Source of the DNA: Nitratidesulfovibrio termitidis HI1 | GTDB lineage: Bacteria; Desulfobacterota; Desulfovibrionia; Desulfovibrionales; Desulfovibrionaceae | NCBI RefSeq assembly: GCF_000504305.1 | Contig: NZ_KI632512.1 | Location: forward strand, 2,489,469-2,553,468 | Length of the DNA stretch: 64,000 nt | Direction of reading: 5' to 3' | Shown: one piece after another, positions 46,623 through 54,651 of the stretch | How positions within the stretch are numbered: the first letter of the stretch is position 1 | Layout of the letters: the number at the start of each line of letters is the position of its first letter | Notes under the pieces: model-generated | Databases searched by the model: none | Told to the model about the DNA's origin: nothing | The model's input: the letters and a program-made list of their open reading frames with translations, nothing else | Position numbers and translations under genes: made by a program

Positions 46623-48890
46623 ATGAACTACGCGCACACCCTTGCGAATCGACCGGAATCGGACTGGGAGCCGCTTTCGCGACATCTTGAAGAGGTGGCA
46701 GACCTCGCGGCGGACTTCGCTTCCGCCTTCGGAGCCAGGGAATGGGGTCTGGCGGCAGGCCTGCTGCACGACGTCGGCAAGCACTCGGCAGCCTTTCAGG
46801 CCTATCTGCGCGCTTCGGCCGCAGGCAAGGGCCCCGGGCGCGGGCCGGACCATTCCACCGCCGGGGCGCAGTGGGCGCACGGGCATTACAAACAAGGCGT
46901 GGGCAGGTTGCTGGCCTACGTTCTGGCCGGACATCATGCGGGGCTGCCTGACGGCTTCGAGTCGCTGTCCCCGCGTCTGAAGCGGGCGGTGGAACCGTGG
47001 CACAGCCCCGACGACGACATCGCCGCCCGCGTGCCCGACATTGCCGGTCTGCCGCTGGCCGGGCGTATGCCGTCGCTCGGATTTCAGCTGATGCTTTTCG
47101 TGCGTATGGTGTTCTCGTGTCTCGTGGATGCGGATTCCCTGTGCACCGAGGCCTTCACCACGCCGGACAAGACTGCATGGCGGCGCGGCTACCTTCCGCT
47201 TTCGGAACTGAGTACCCGGCTGGATCGCCATCTGGGCCACCTTGGCGCCCGCGCCCCGGCCACCCCGGTGAACGAGCTGCGCGCGGGCATCCTTGCCGCC
47301 TGCCGCAACGCGGCCCTGCACGCCCCCGGCCTGTTCTCGCTGACCGTGCCCACCGGAGGCGGCAAGACGCTTTCCTCCCTCGCCTTCGCGCTGGACCATG
47401 CGCGGGCCCACGGGTTGCGCCGCGTGATCTACGCCATCCCTTACACCAGCATCATCGAGCAGACCGCCCGGGTCTTCCGCGAGGCCCTGGACGACACCGA
47501 CGACCAGGCCGTGCTGGAACACCACTCCAACTTCGTGCCCCTGCGCGCCGACGGCACGCCGGTCACCCCCAGACGAGACGGGCAGGACGACGACGCGGGC
47601 GAAGGCCGCCGCTCCGTACTGGCCGCGGAAAACTGGGACGCGCCGGTGGTGGTGACCACCAACGTGCAGTTCCTCGAATCCCTGTTTGCCGCCCGGCGGT
47701 CCCCCTGCCGCAAGCTGCACAACATCGCCCGCAGCGTGGTGATTCTGGACGAGGCGCAGATGCTGCCTCCGGAACATCTGCTGCCCTGCCTGGAAGTCCT
47801 GCGCGCCCTCGTGCTGGACTACGGGTGCAGCGTGGTGCTGTGCACGGCCACGCAGCCTGCCCTTGGCAAGCGAGAAGGCTTCGACCGGGGCCTGGAACAG
47901 GTGCGGGAAATCACCCCGGATCCGGAACAGCTTGCCGCCGCGCTGCGCCGGGTGGAGGTGACCGACGCGGGCCCCCTGGACGACGCGCAACTGGCCGCCC
48001 GGCTGGCCGGGCAGCCGCAGGTGCTGTGCGTGGTCAACACCCGGCCCCACGCGCGCGCCCTGTACGAACTGCTCGCCCCGCAAGGAGATGCGGTGCACCT
48101 TTCCGCCGCCATGTGCCCGGCGCACCGCACGGAAGTGCTGCGCGGCGTCCGCCAGCGCCTGCTTCAGGGCCAGCCCTGCCGGGTGGTGGCCACCCAACTG
48201 GTGGAGGCCGGGGTGGATATCGACTTTCCCGTGGTCTACCGCGCCATGGCGGGGGTGGATTCGCTTGCGCAGGCCGCCGGGCGCTGCAACCGCGAGGGCA
48301 AGCTGGAGCGCGGGCAGGTGTATCTGTTCACGCCGCAGGCCAGCCCGCCGGAAAACAGCACGCAGCAGGGTCGCATGCAGCAGAAACACACTCCCCCGTT
48401 CGTTCAGCAAGCCGCGCAAGCCGCGCGCACGGCGCTGCGCCGCAACCCGGACCCGCTGGCCCTCGACACCGTGGAGGCCTATTTCCGCGAACTCTACTGG
48501 CAGAAAGGGGACAAGTTGGACAGCGCCAACCTGTTGCCCCTGATGCGGGACGGCGCGCAGCGCCTGGACTTTCCCTTTCCGGAAGTGGCGCACCTCTTCC
48601 GGCTGATCCCCGACGACACCATTCCGCTCCTCATTCCTTATGACGACAACGCGCGCGCCCTGATTGCCGAACTGCCGTACATACCGGCCCCGGCCCGCCT
48701 GCTGCGCCGCGCCCAGCGCTACACGGTGGGGGTGTACCCCAGGGTGCTGGCCGCGCTGGTGCAGGCCGGAGCAGCGCGCCTGGCTACAGAAGAATGCGCG
48801 GTACTGATAAACGAAGACCTGTACGATGATCGGATGGGACTGTGCGCGGACAACCCCACCTTCCGGAATCCGGAAAGCCTGCTGGGGTGA
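46623..48890 (+). CDS. cas3: CRISPR-associated helicase/nuclease Cas3 (type I-C)
   Basis: 755 residues. N-terminal HD nuclease: His21, then His49-Asp50 in LLHDVGKHS. Helicase: Walker A PTGGGKT near residue 241, DEAQ box (ILDEAQML) near 374, VATQLVEAGVDIDF for motif V. Cas3 is recruited by Cascade and shreds target DNA. First gene of the operon. The ATG has no Shine-Dalgarno (CCCCCC directly before it), so translation may be weak or need other signals. Confidence 0.96.
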   Translation: MNYAHTLANRPESDWEPLSRHLEEVADLAADFASAFGAREWGLAAGLLHDVGKHSAAFQAYLRASAAGKGPGRGPDHSTAGAQWAHGHYKQGVGRLLAYVLAGHHAGLPDGFESLSPRLKRAVEPWHSPDDDIAARVPDIAGLPLAGRMPSLGFQLMLFVRMVFSCLVDADSLCTEAFTTPDKTAWRRGYLPLSELSTRLDRHLGHLGARAPATPVNELRAGILAACRNAALHAPGLFSLTVPTGGGKTLSSLAFALDHARAHGLRRVIYAIPYTSIIEQTARVFREALDDTDDQAVLEHHSNFVPLRADGTPVTPRRDGQDDDAGEGRRSVLAAENWDAPVVVTTNVQFLESLFAARRSPCRKLHNIARSVVILDEAQMLPPEHLLPCLEVLRALVLDYGCSVVLCTATQPALGKREGFDRGLEQVREITPDPEQLAAALRRVEVTDAGPLDDAQLAARLAGQPQVLCVVNTRPHARALYELLAPQGDAVHLSAAMCPAHRTEVLRGVRQRLLQGQPCRVVATQLVEAGVDIDFPVVYRAMAGVDSLAQAAGRCNREGKLERGQVYLFTPQASPPENSTQQGRMQQKHTPPFVQQAAQAARTALRRNPDPLALDTVEAYFRELYWQKGDKLDSANLLPLMRDGAQRLDFPFPEVAHLFRLIPDDTIPLLIPYDDNARALIAELPYIPAPARLLRRAQRYTVGVYPRVLAALVQAGAARLATEECAVLINEDLYDDRMGLCADNPTFRNPESLLG

Positions 48891-48989
48891 AGCCGGTGCA
48901 GTCCCGCAGCGAATCAAGCCCCGGAACGGACGCCCGGCGCCGGACACGCCGAACGCGCCCTGTCCCGAATGCCCACAGAGGAGGTGCCC

Positions 48990-49658
48990 ATGTCCTTTGG
49001 CGTCAGTCTTGCGGTCTGGGGAGAGTACGCCTGCTTCACCAGGCCGGAGTTCAAGACCGAGCGCGTCAGCTATGACGTCATCACGCCTTCGGCGGCGCGC
49101 GGGCTGCTGGAGGCCATCTACTGGAAACCCGCCATTGCGTGGGTGGTGGACCGCATCCGCGTGCTCAACCCCATCCGGTTCGATTCGGTGCGGCGCAACG
49201 AGGTGGGCTGCAAGATTCCCCTCGGGTCCGTCACTGCGGCCATGAAGGATCCAGAACGGCCACTGGGCATCCTTGTGGAGGACGAACGGCAGCAACGGGC
49301 CACCCTGCTGCTGCGCGACGTGCGCTACGTCATCGACGCCCATTTCGAAGCCCGCGACGAGGATGGCCGCAACACAGCCAAGCACCGCGACATCTTTCTG
49401 CGGCGCGCGGCCAGGGGGCAGTGCTTCCACATGCCCTATCTGGGCTGCCGCGAGTTCCCCGCCTCATTCGCACCACTGGATGATGCCCCATCCTCCCCCC
49501 TCGACGATGCCCTGAAGGGCGAGCGCGACCTTGGCTGGATGCTGCACGACCTGGACTACGGGTCCGACGGCGAGCGGCAGCCGCGCTTCTTCCGGGCCTG
49601 CATGCAGGACGGCGTTATCGACGTGCCGCCCCTGCGCTCTCCGGAGGTGCGGGCATGA
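48990..49658 (+). CDS. cas5c: Cas5 (Cas5c/d), pre-crRNA endonuclease and Cascade subunit
   Basis: 222 residues. In type I-C, which lacks Cas6, Cas5 cuts the repeat. Tyr44 and Lys131-His132 match the positions of the Tyr-Lys-His catalytic set known from Bacillus halodurans Cas5d (Tyr46, Lys116, His117, recalled). The start at 48990 is chosen for AGAGGAGG just upstream; an in-frame ATG at 48969 lies before that site. Its stop overlaps the cas8c start (ATGA). Confidence 0.94.
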   Translation: MSFGVSLAVWGEYACFTRPEFKTERVSYDVITPSAARGLLEAIYWKPAIAWVVDRIRVLNPIRFDSVRRNEVGCKIPLGSVTAAMKDPERPLGILVEDERQQRATLLLRDVRYVIDAHFEARDEDGRNTAKHRDIFLRRAARGQCFHMPYLGCREFPASFAPLDDAPSSPLDDALKGERDLGWMLHDLDYGSDGERQPRFFRACMQDGVIDVPPLRSPEVRA

Positions 49659-51454
49659 TCCTGCAAGCACTGGATGCCTACTACCAGCGCCTTGCCGACG
49701 ACCCGTCGGAAAACGTGCCCCGGCAGGGCTACAGCCGCGAGAAAATCCACTTCGCACTGGTCATCGGGCAGGACGGCACGTTGCTGGATGTGCACGACCT
49801 GCGCATACAGGATGGCAAAAAACTTGTGCCAAAGGAATTGTTTGTCCCCCACCCTGGAAAGAAAAGAGCCGGAACGAATCCCCCGCCGAACTTCCTGTGG
49901 GACAATACCGGCTACGTGCTGGGGGCCGACGCCAAAGGCAAACCGGACCATACCCGAAAGTGCTTCCTTGCCTTTCGTAAGCAGACCCTAGCCATACCTG
50001 ACGATGGTGATGCGGGCCTCACCGCCGTGCGTGCCTTTCTTGATGCATGGGAACCGGAACGCGCTCCGGAAGTAATCTCCACCTTCTTGCCGTGGGACGA
50101 GGTGGCCGGGTGGAACGTGGTGTTCCGGCTGGACGGCGACATGGGCTACATCCACGATCGCCCTGCCGCCCGCACCGCGTGGGAGGCCTTGCGCGGCCAG
50201 TCCGCCGATGCGGAACAAGGCTTTTGCCTCGTCACCGGCAAACTGGCCTCCATTGCCCGGCTGCACCCGGCCATAAAGGGCGTGCGCGGGGCGCAGTCCT
50301 CCGGCGCAGCCCTGGTCTCCTTCAATCTCGACGCCTTCACCTCCTACGGCAAGGAACAGAACCACAACGCCCCCGTGTCCGAGGCTGCCACCTTCGGATA
50401 CACCACGGCGCTCAACCACCTGCTGCGGGCGGGCAGCAACCGGCGCGTGCAGATCGGCGACGCCACCACGGTGTTCTGGAGCGAGCGGCCACACGTGCTG
50501 GAAGACCTGCTGGGCCTGTTTCTGGATAAAGGCCCGGCTCCTGCCGCCGCGGACGACGCCCCAGACGAAGCCGGACATGCCGATGGCCAGACGGCGGATG
50601 ACGGCGGCCTGGCCCGACGTGTTCGCCTCGTTCTGGAGGCGGTGCGCGAGGGCCGCATGCCGCCGGAACTGGGCGACACCGACGTGCGTTTCTATGTGTT
50701 GGGCCTTGCCCCCAATGCCGCCCGGCTGTCGGTGCGCTTTTTCGAGGTATCGACCACCGGCAAGATCGCGGCGCGCGTGGGCAGCCACTTCCGCGACATC
50801 CAGACGGAGCGCCGCCACCCCCGCGATCCGGAATTCCCCAGCATGTGGCAACTGCTGATCGAACTCGCCCCGCTGCGCAAGAGCGACAACATACCGCCCA
50901 CGCTGTCCGGCGCGCTGATGCGCGCCATTCTTGGCGGGCGCCCATACCCACGCAGCCTGCTGGCGGCCATCATCGGACGCATCCGCGCGGATCACGAGGT
51001 TTCCTACCTGCGCGCCGCGCTGCTCAAAGGCTATTTCACCCGCGCCCCGAAGGGCGACAACACATGGGAGGTCGGCGTGACTCTGGACCCCGCATCCACG
51101 GACATCGGCTACAGGCTGGGGCGGCTGTTCGCCATCCTTGAAAAAGCGCAGCAGGACGCCCTGCCCGGCATCAACGCCACCATCCGGGACCGTTTCTACG
51201 GCGCTGCATCCGCCACCCCACGGGCCGTGTTCCCCCGGCTGATCCACTTGGCGCAGTTCCACATTTCCAAGGCGGACTACGGTTACATCTCGGACAAACG
51301 CCTGGGCGAGGTCATGGAAGGCCTGGACGACTTTCCCGCCCATCTGACCATGGACCAGCAGGGGCGCTTTGCGCTGGGTTACTACCACCAGCGCAACGCC
51401 CTGTGGCGCAAGGCCGACACCACCGCGCAGGCCCCCGTTCCTGCGGACGACTAG
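49655..51454 (+). CDS. cas8c: Cas8c (Csd1), large Cascade subunit
   Basis: 599 residues, normal for Csd1. Conserved features include LGGRPYPRSLL, YLRAALLKG and YHQRNALWRKAD at the C-terminus. It recognises the PAM and starts R-loop formation. It is translationally coupled to cas5 and is followed after 24 bp by cas7. Confidence 0.95.
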   Translation: MILQALDAYYQRLADDPSENVPRQGYSREKIHFALVIGQDGTLLDVHDLRIQDGKKLVPKELFVPHPGKKRAGTNPPPNFLWDNTGYVLGADAKGKPDHTRKCFLAFRKQTLAIPDDGDAGLTAVRAFLDAWEPERAPEVISTFLPWDEVAGWNVVFRLDGDMGYIHDRPAARTAWEALRGQSADAEQGFCLVTGKLASIARLHPAIKGVRGAQSSGAALVSFNLDAFTSYGKEQNHNAPVSEAATFGYTTALNHLLRAGSNRRVQIGDATTVFWSERPHVLEDLLGLFLDKGPAPAAADDAPDEAGHADGQTADDGGLARRVRLVLEAVREGRMPPELGDTDVRFYVLGLAPNAARLSVRFFEVSTTGKIAARVGSHFRDIQTERRHPRDPEFPSMWQLLIELAPLRKSDNIPPTLSGALMRAILGGRPYPRSLLAAIIGRIRADHEVSYLRAALLKGYFTRAPKGDNTWEVGVTLDPASTDIGYRLGRLFAILEKAQQDALPGINATIRDRFYGAASATPRAVFPRLIHLAQFHISKADYGYISDKRLGEVMEGLDDFPAHLTMDQQGRFALGYYHQRNALWRKADTTAQAPVPADD

Positions 51455-51478
51455 CAGCACACACAGGAGGAAGCCCCA

Positions 51479-52345
51479 ATGTCCCAGCCCATCAGCAAGC
51501 GGTACGAATTCGTGCTCTTTTTCGACGTGGAGAACGGCAACCCCAACGGCGATCCGGACGCGGGCAACCTGCCCCGACTGGACCCGGAAACCAGCCGTGG
51601 CCTCGTCACCGACGTGTGCCTGAAGCGCAAGGTGCGCAACTTCGTGGAACTGGTGAAGGGCAACGCTGCCCCGCATGAAATCTACGTGCGTGAAAAGGCC
51701 GTGCTTGCGGTGCAGCAAAAGCGGGCGCACGAGGCGCTTGGAGAGGTCGACAAGAAGGCGGACAAGACCGAGCAGGCCCGCAAGTGGATGTGCCGCAACT
51801 TCTACGACGTGCGTACCTTTGGCGCGGTGATGTCGCTGAAGGACGTCAGCTGCGGCCAGGTGCGCGGCCCGGTGCAGATGGCCTTTGCCCGTAGCGTGGA
51901 GCCGGTGGTGCCGCTGGATATTTCCATCACCCGCATGGCCGTGGCCACCGAACGCGAGGCGGAAGCACAGGAAGGCGACAACCGCACCATGGGCCGCAAG
52001 TCCATCATCCCTTATGGTCTGTACCGGGCGGAGGGCTTTGTTTCCGCGCACCTGGCCGCCCAGACCGGCTTCACCGACGACGATCTTGAACTGTTCTGGC
52101 AGGCGCTGGAAAACATGTTCGAGCACGACCATTCCGCCGCGCGCGGCAAGATGGCGTCCCGCGCCCTGATCGTCTTCGAGCATGAGGGCACCCTTGGCAA
52201 CGCGCCTGCGCACACGCTGTTCGGCCTGGTGGCCTCGCCCAGGGCCGAAGGGGCCACCGGACCGGCGCGCGCATTCGAAGACTATGCCATCACCGTGAAC
52301 GATGCCGGGGCGCCCGCCGGTGTGCGGGTGATCCGGCGACTGTAG
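51479..52345 (+). CDS. cas7c: Cas7 (Csd2), Cascade backbone subunit
   Basis: 288 residues with the Csd2 N-terminus FVLFFDVENGNPNGDPDAGN and the conserved ARSVEPVVPLDISITRMA block. Several copies coat the crRNA spacer. AGGAGG precedes the ATG. Confidence 0.96.
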   Translation: MSQPISKRYEFVLFFDVENGNPNGDPDAGNLPRLDPETSRGLVTDVCLKRKVRNFVELVKGNAAPHEIYVREKAVLAVQQKRAHEALGEVDKKADKTEQARKWMCRNFYDVRTFGAVMSLKDVSCGQVRGPVQMAFARSVEPVVPLDISITRMAVATEREAEAQEGDNRTMGRKSIIPYGLYRAEGFVSAHLAAQTGFTDDDLELFWQALENMFEHDHSAARGKMASRALIVFEHEGTLGNAPAHTLFGLVASPRAEGATGPARAFEDYAITVNDAGAPAGVRVIRRL

Positions 52346-52355
52346 GCGGTCCGCC

Positions 52356-53141
52356 ATGTACCCGGAATCCGACCTGCTGCCGGTCTCGGCGTTGCAGCAT
52401 CTGATCTATTGCCCGCGCCAGTGCGCGCTCATCCACATCGAACAGGTGTGGGACGACAACGTGCACACCGCGCTGGGGAATATCCTGCACGAGCGGGTGG
52501 ACAGGCCGGGCATGGAGCGGCGCAGGGGCGTACGCACGGAATTCGGCGTGCCCCTGCGCTCGCTGGCGCTTGGCCTTGCGGGGCGGGCCGATGCGGTGGA
52601 ATTTGCCGCCGACGGTCCCTGCCCCGTGGAATACAAGCAGGGGCGGCCCAAACGCCACGCCGCCGACCACATCCAGCTTTGCGCGCAGGCCATGTGCCTT
52701 GAGGAAATGACCGGGCGCACAGTACCGCAAGGCGTGTTGTTCTATGCCGCCACGCGGCAGCGCCAGACGGTGGAACTGGACGAACACCTGCGACGGCAAG
52801 TGCGCGAGACGGCCATGGCCCTGCATGCGCTTGTCGCCACTGGCGTCACGCCACAGCCAGAACCCGGCCCGAAGTGCAAGGGATGTTCGCTCGCGGACCG
52901 TTGCCGCCCCGGCACGTTCGCCCAGGGCGGGCGCAGCGCCGCCCGCTATCTGGCGCAGGCCCGGCGGGCTGCGCACGACGAGGACGCCCGCCCCGGTGCG
53001 CAGGGTGGCGTCCCTGATGGCATCCTTGACGGCGCCCCGGACGGTGTCCCGCAGGACACGCGGAATGGCGCGCGGGACGTCGTCATGTCCTCCGCTCCGC
53101 TCCAGTTCCCGCCCCATCCACCCCGTCAGGAGGACGATTGA
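52356..53141 (+). CDS. cas4: Cas4 nuclease (adaptation) with a repetitive C-terminal extension
   Basis: 261 residues. The RecB-like core has Cys19 and Cys23 in YCPRQC, EYKQGR as the nuclease motif, and the C-terminal cluster CKGCSLADRC. Cas4 trims prespacers and checks their PAM before Cas1-Cas2 integration. About 50 extra residues follow the core, Gly/Asp/Pro-rich and repetitive (GVPDGILDGAPDGVPQD); typical type I-C Cas4 ends near 210. The stop overlaps the cas1 start (TGATG). Confidence 0.94.
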   Translation: MYPESDLLPVSALQHLIYCPRQCALIHIEQVWDDNVHTALGNILHERVDRPGMERRRGVRTEFGVPLRSLALGLAGRADAVEFAADGPCPVEYKQGRPKRHAADHIQLCAQAMCLEEMTGRTVPQGVLFYAATRQRQTVELDEHLRRQVRETAMALHALVATGVTPQPEPGPKCKGCSLADRCRPGTFAQGGRSAARYLAQARRAAHDEDARPGAQGGVPDGILDGAPDGVPQDTRNGARDVVMSSAPLQFPPHPPRQEDD

Positions 53142-54172
53142 TGCGACGCCTGCTCAATACGCTCTACGTGACCACCCAGGGCGCCTACCTTGCCAAGGAC
53201 GGCGAGGCCGTGGCCGTGCGGGTGGAACAGGAAACCCGCCTGCGGGTGCCGTTGCACGGGCTTGGCGGGGTGGTGTGCTTCGGACTGGTATCGGCAAGTC
53301 CGCCCCTGCTTGCGGCCTGCGCCGAACAGGACATCGGCGTCAGCTTTCTTTCCGAGCATGGGCGGTTTCTGGCCTCGGTGCGCGGGCCGGTTTCGGGCAA
53401 CGTGCTGTTGCGGCGCGAGCAATACCGCCGTGCCGACCAGCCCGAGGCCCGCGTCCTGCTTTGCGGATACTTCGTACAGGGCAAGATCATCAACGCCCGG
53501 ACGGTGCTGCGCCGTTTCCTGCGCGACCATGGCGACAGCGCGGACGCTCCGGCCATCGCATCGGCGGCATCGTCCATGGCCGACATGCTCGACAGGGTGG
53601 CGCGTGCCACCACGGAAGAGCAGATCAGGGGCATCGAGGGCGAGGCGGCATCGCTGTACTTCGGTGTATTCGACGGGCTCATCCTGACGCGGACCAGGGA
53701 TTTCACCTTCACTACGCGCAGCCGTCGCCCCCCGCTGGACCCGGTCAACTGCCTGCTGTCCTTCGTGTATACCCTGCTTGCCCACGACGTGCGTTCGGCA
53801 CTGGAAACCGTAGGGCTGGACCCGCAAGTGGGCTTTCTGCACCGCGACAGGCCGGGCAGGCCAAGCCTTGCCCTGGATGTCATGGAAGAATTCCGCCACT
53901 GGCTTGCGGACAGGCTGGTCCTTTCGCTCGTCAACAGGGGGCAACTGGGCCCCAAGGACTTCAAGCGCAGCGGCTCCGGCGGCGTGGTGCTGGCCGACGA
54001 TGCACGCAAGGATGTGCTTGTGGCGTGGCAGAAACGCAAACAGGAAGAGGTGCTGCACCCCTTTCTGGATGAACGGATGCCCATAGGATTGCTGGCGCAT
54101 ACGCAAGCCATGCTGCTGGCGCGCCATCTGCGCGGCGAACTGGACGCCTATCCCCCGTTCTTGTGGAAATAG
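53141..54172 (+). CDS. cas1: Cas1 integrase (type I-C)
   Basis: 343 residues. The metal-binding triad is probably the Glu in EGEAASLYF, His in GFLHRDRPG and Asp in LALDVMEEF. With Cas2 it inserts new spacers at the leader end. AGGAGGA precedes the ATG at 53141. Confidence 0.96.
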   Translation: MRRLLNTLYVTTQGAYLAKDGEAVAVRVEQETRLRVPLHGLGGVVCFGLVSASPPLLAACAEQDIGVSFLSEHGRFLASVRGPVSGNVLLRREQYRRADQPEARVLLCGYFVQGKIINARTVLRRFLRDHGDSADAPAIASAASSMADMLDRVARATTEEQIRGIEGEAASLYFGVFDGLILTRTRDFTFTTRSRRPPLDPVNCLLSFVYTLLAHDVRSALETVGLDPQVGFLHRDRPGRPSLALDVMEEFRHWLADRLVLSLVNRGQLGPKDFKRSGSGGVVLADDARKDVLVAWQKRKQEEVLHPFLDERMPIGLLAHTQAMLLARHLRGELDAYPPFLWK

Positions 54173-54174
54173 CC

Positions 54175-54465
54175 ATGCTCATGCTCATTACCTACGACGT
54201 GAACACCGAAGACCGCGAAGGCAAAACCCGTCTGCGCCGGGTAGCCAAGCTCTGCCTGGACTACGGCCAGCGCGTGCAGCTTTCGGTATTCGAGTGCGAG
54301 GTGGACCCCGGCCAATGGGAAACCCTGCGCCACAAGCTTGTGTCCACCATCGCCCCGGAAAAGGACAGCCTGCGCTTCTACCGCCTTGGCCGCGACGGCA
54401 AGCGCCGGGTTGAACACGTGGGGTTCAAGGAACCCGTGGACCTTGAAGGCCCCCTTGTGGTGTAG
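54175..54465 (+). CDS. cas2: Cas2 (type I-C)
   Basis: 96 residues: LITYDVNTEDREGKTRLRRV with the conserved Asp, then QLSVFECEVD. It forms the core of the Cas1-Cas2 complex. It starts 2 bp after cas1. A second Met two codons later (54181) is equally possible. Confidence 0.95.
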   Translation: MLMLITYDVNTEDREGKTRLRRVAKLCLDYGQRVQLSVFECEVDPGQWETLRHKLVSTIAPEKDSLRFYRLGRDGKRRVEHVGFKEPVDLEGPLVV

Positions 54466-54651
54466 CAGATAGTACCGCGCGAACCTCTGGCGTACGGGTA
54501 TTTCCCGGCAGGTTCGCGCGGGATAAAACCTTAATGGGGAAGCATGTTACAGCGCCACACCATCTGAAAGGCATGGGCATTGACCAAATGGCGCGAGGTT
54601 CGCGGATGTCATCCCCGTGATCCCCGCCCCGCATACGTTTTCAGGATGGCA
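54466..54651 (+). promoter_or_regulatory. CRISPR leader
   Basis: 186 bp between cas2 and the first repeat. It contains a perfect 12-bp inverted repeat (CCGCGCGAACCT at 54475 with its complement at 54510-54521) and a third partial copy of that arm (AGGTTCGCGG, 54596-54605). New spacers should be added at its 3' edge; the inverted repeats could bind Cas1-Cas2 or a host factor. Confidence 0.75.
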
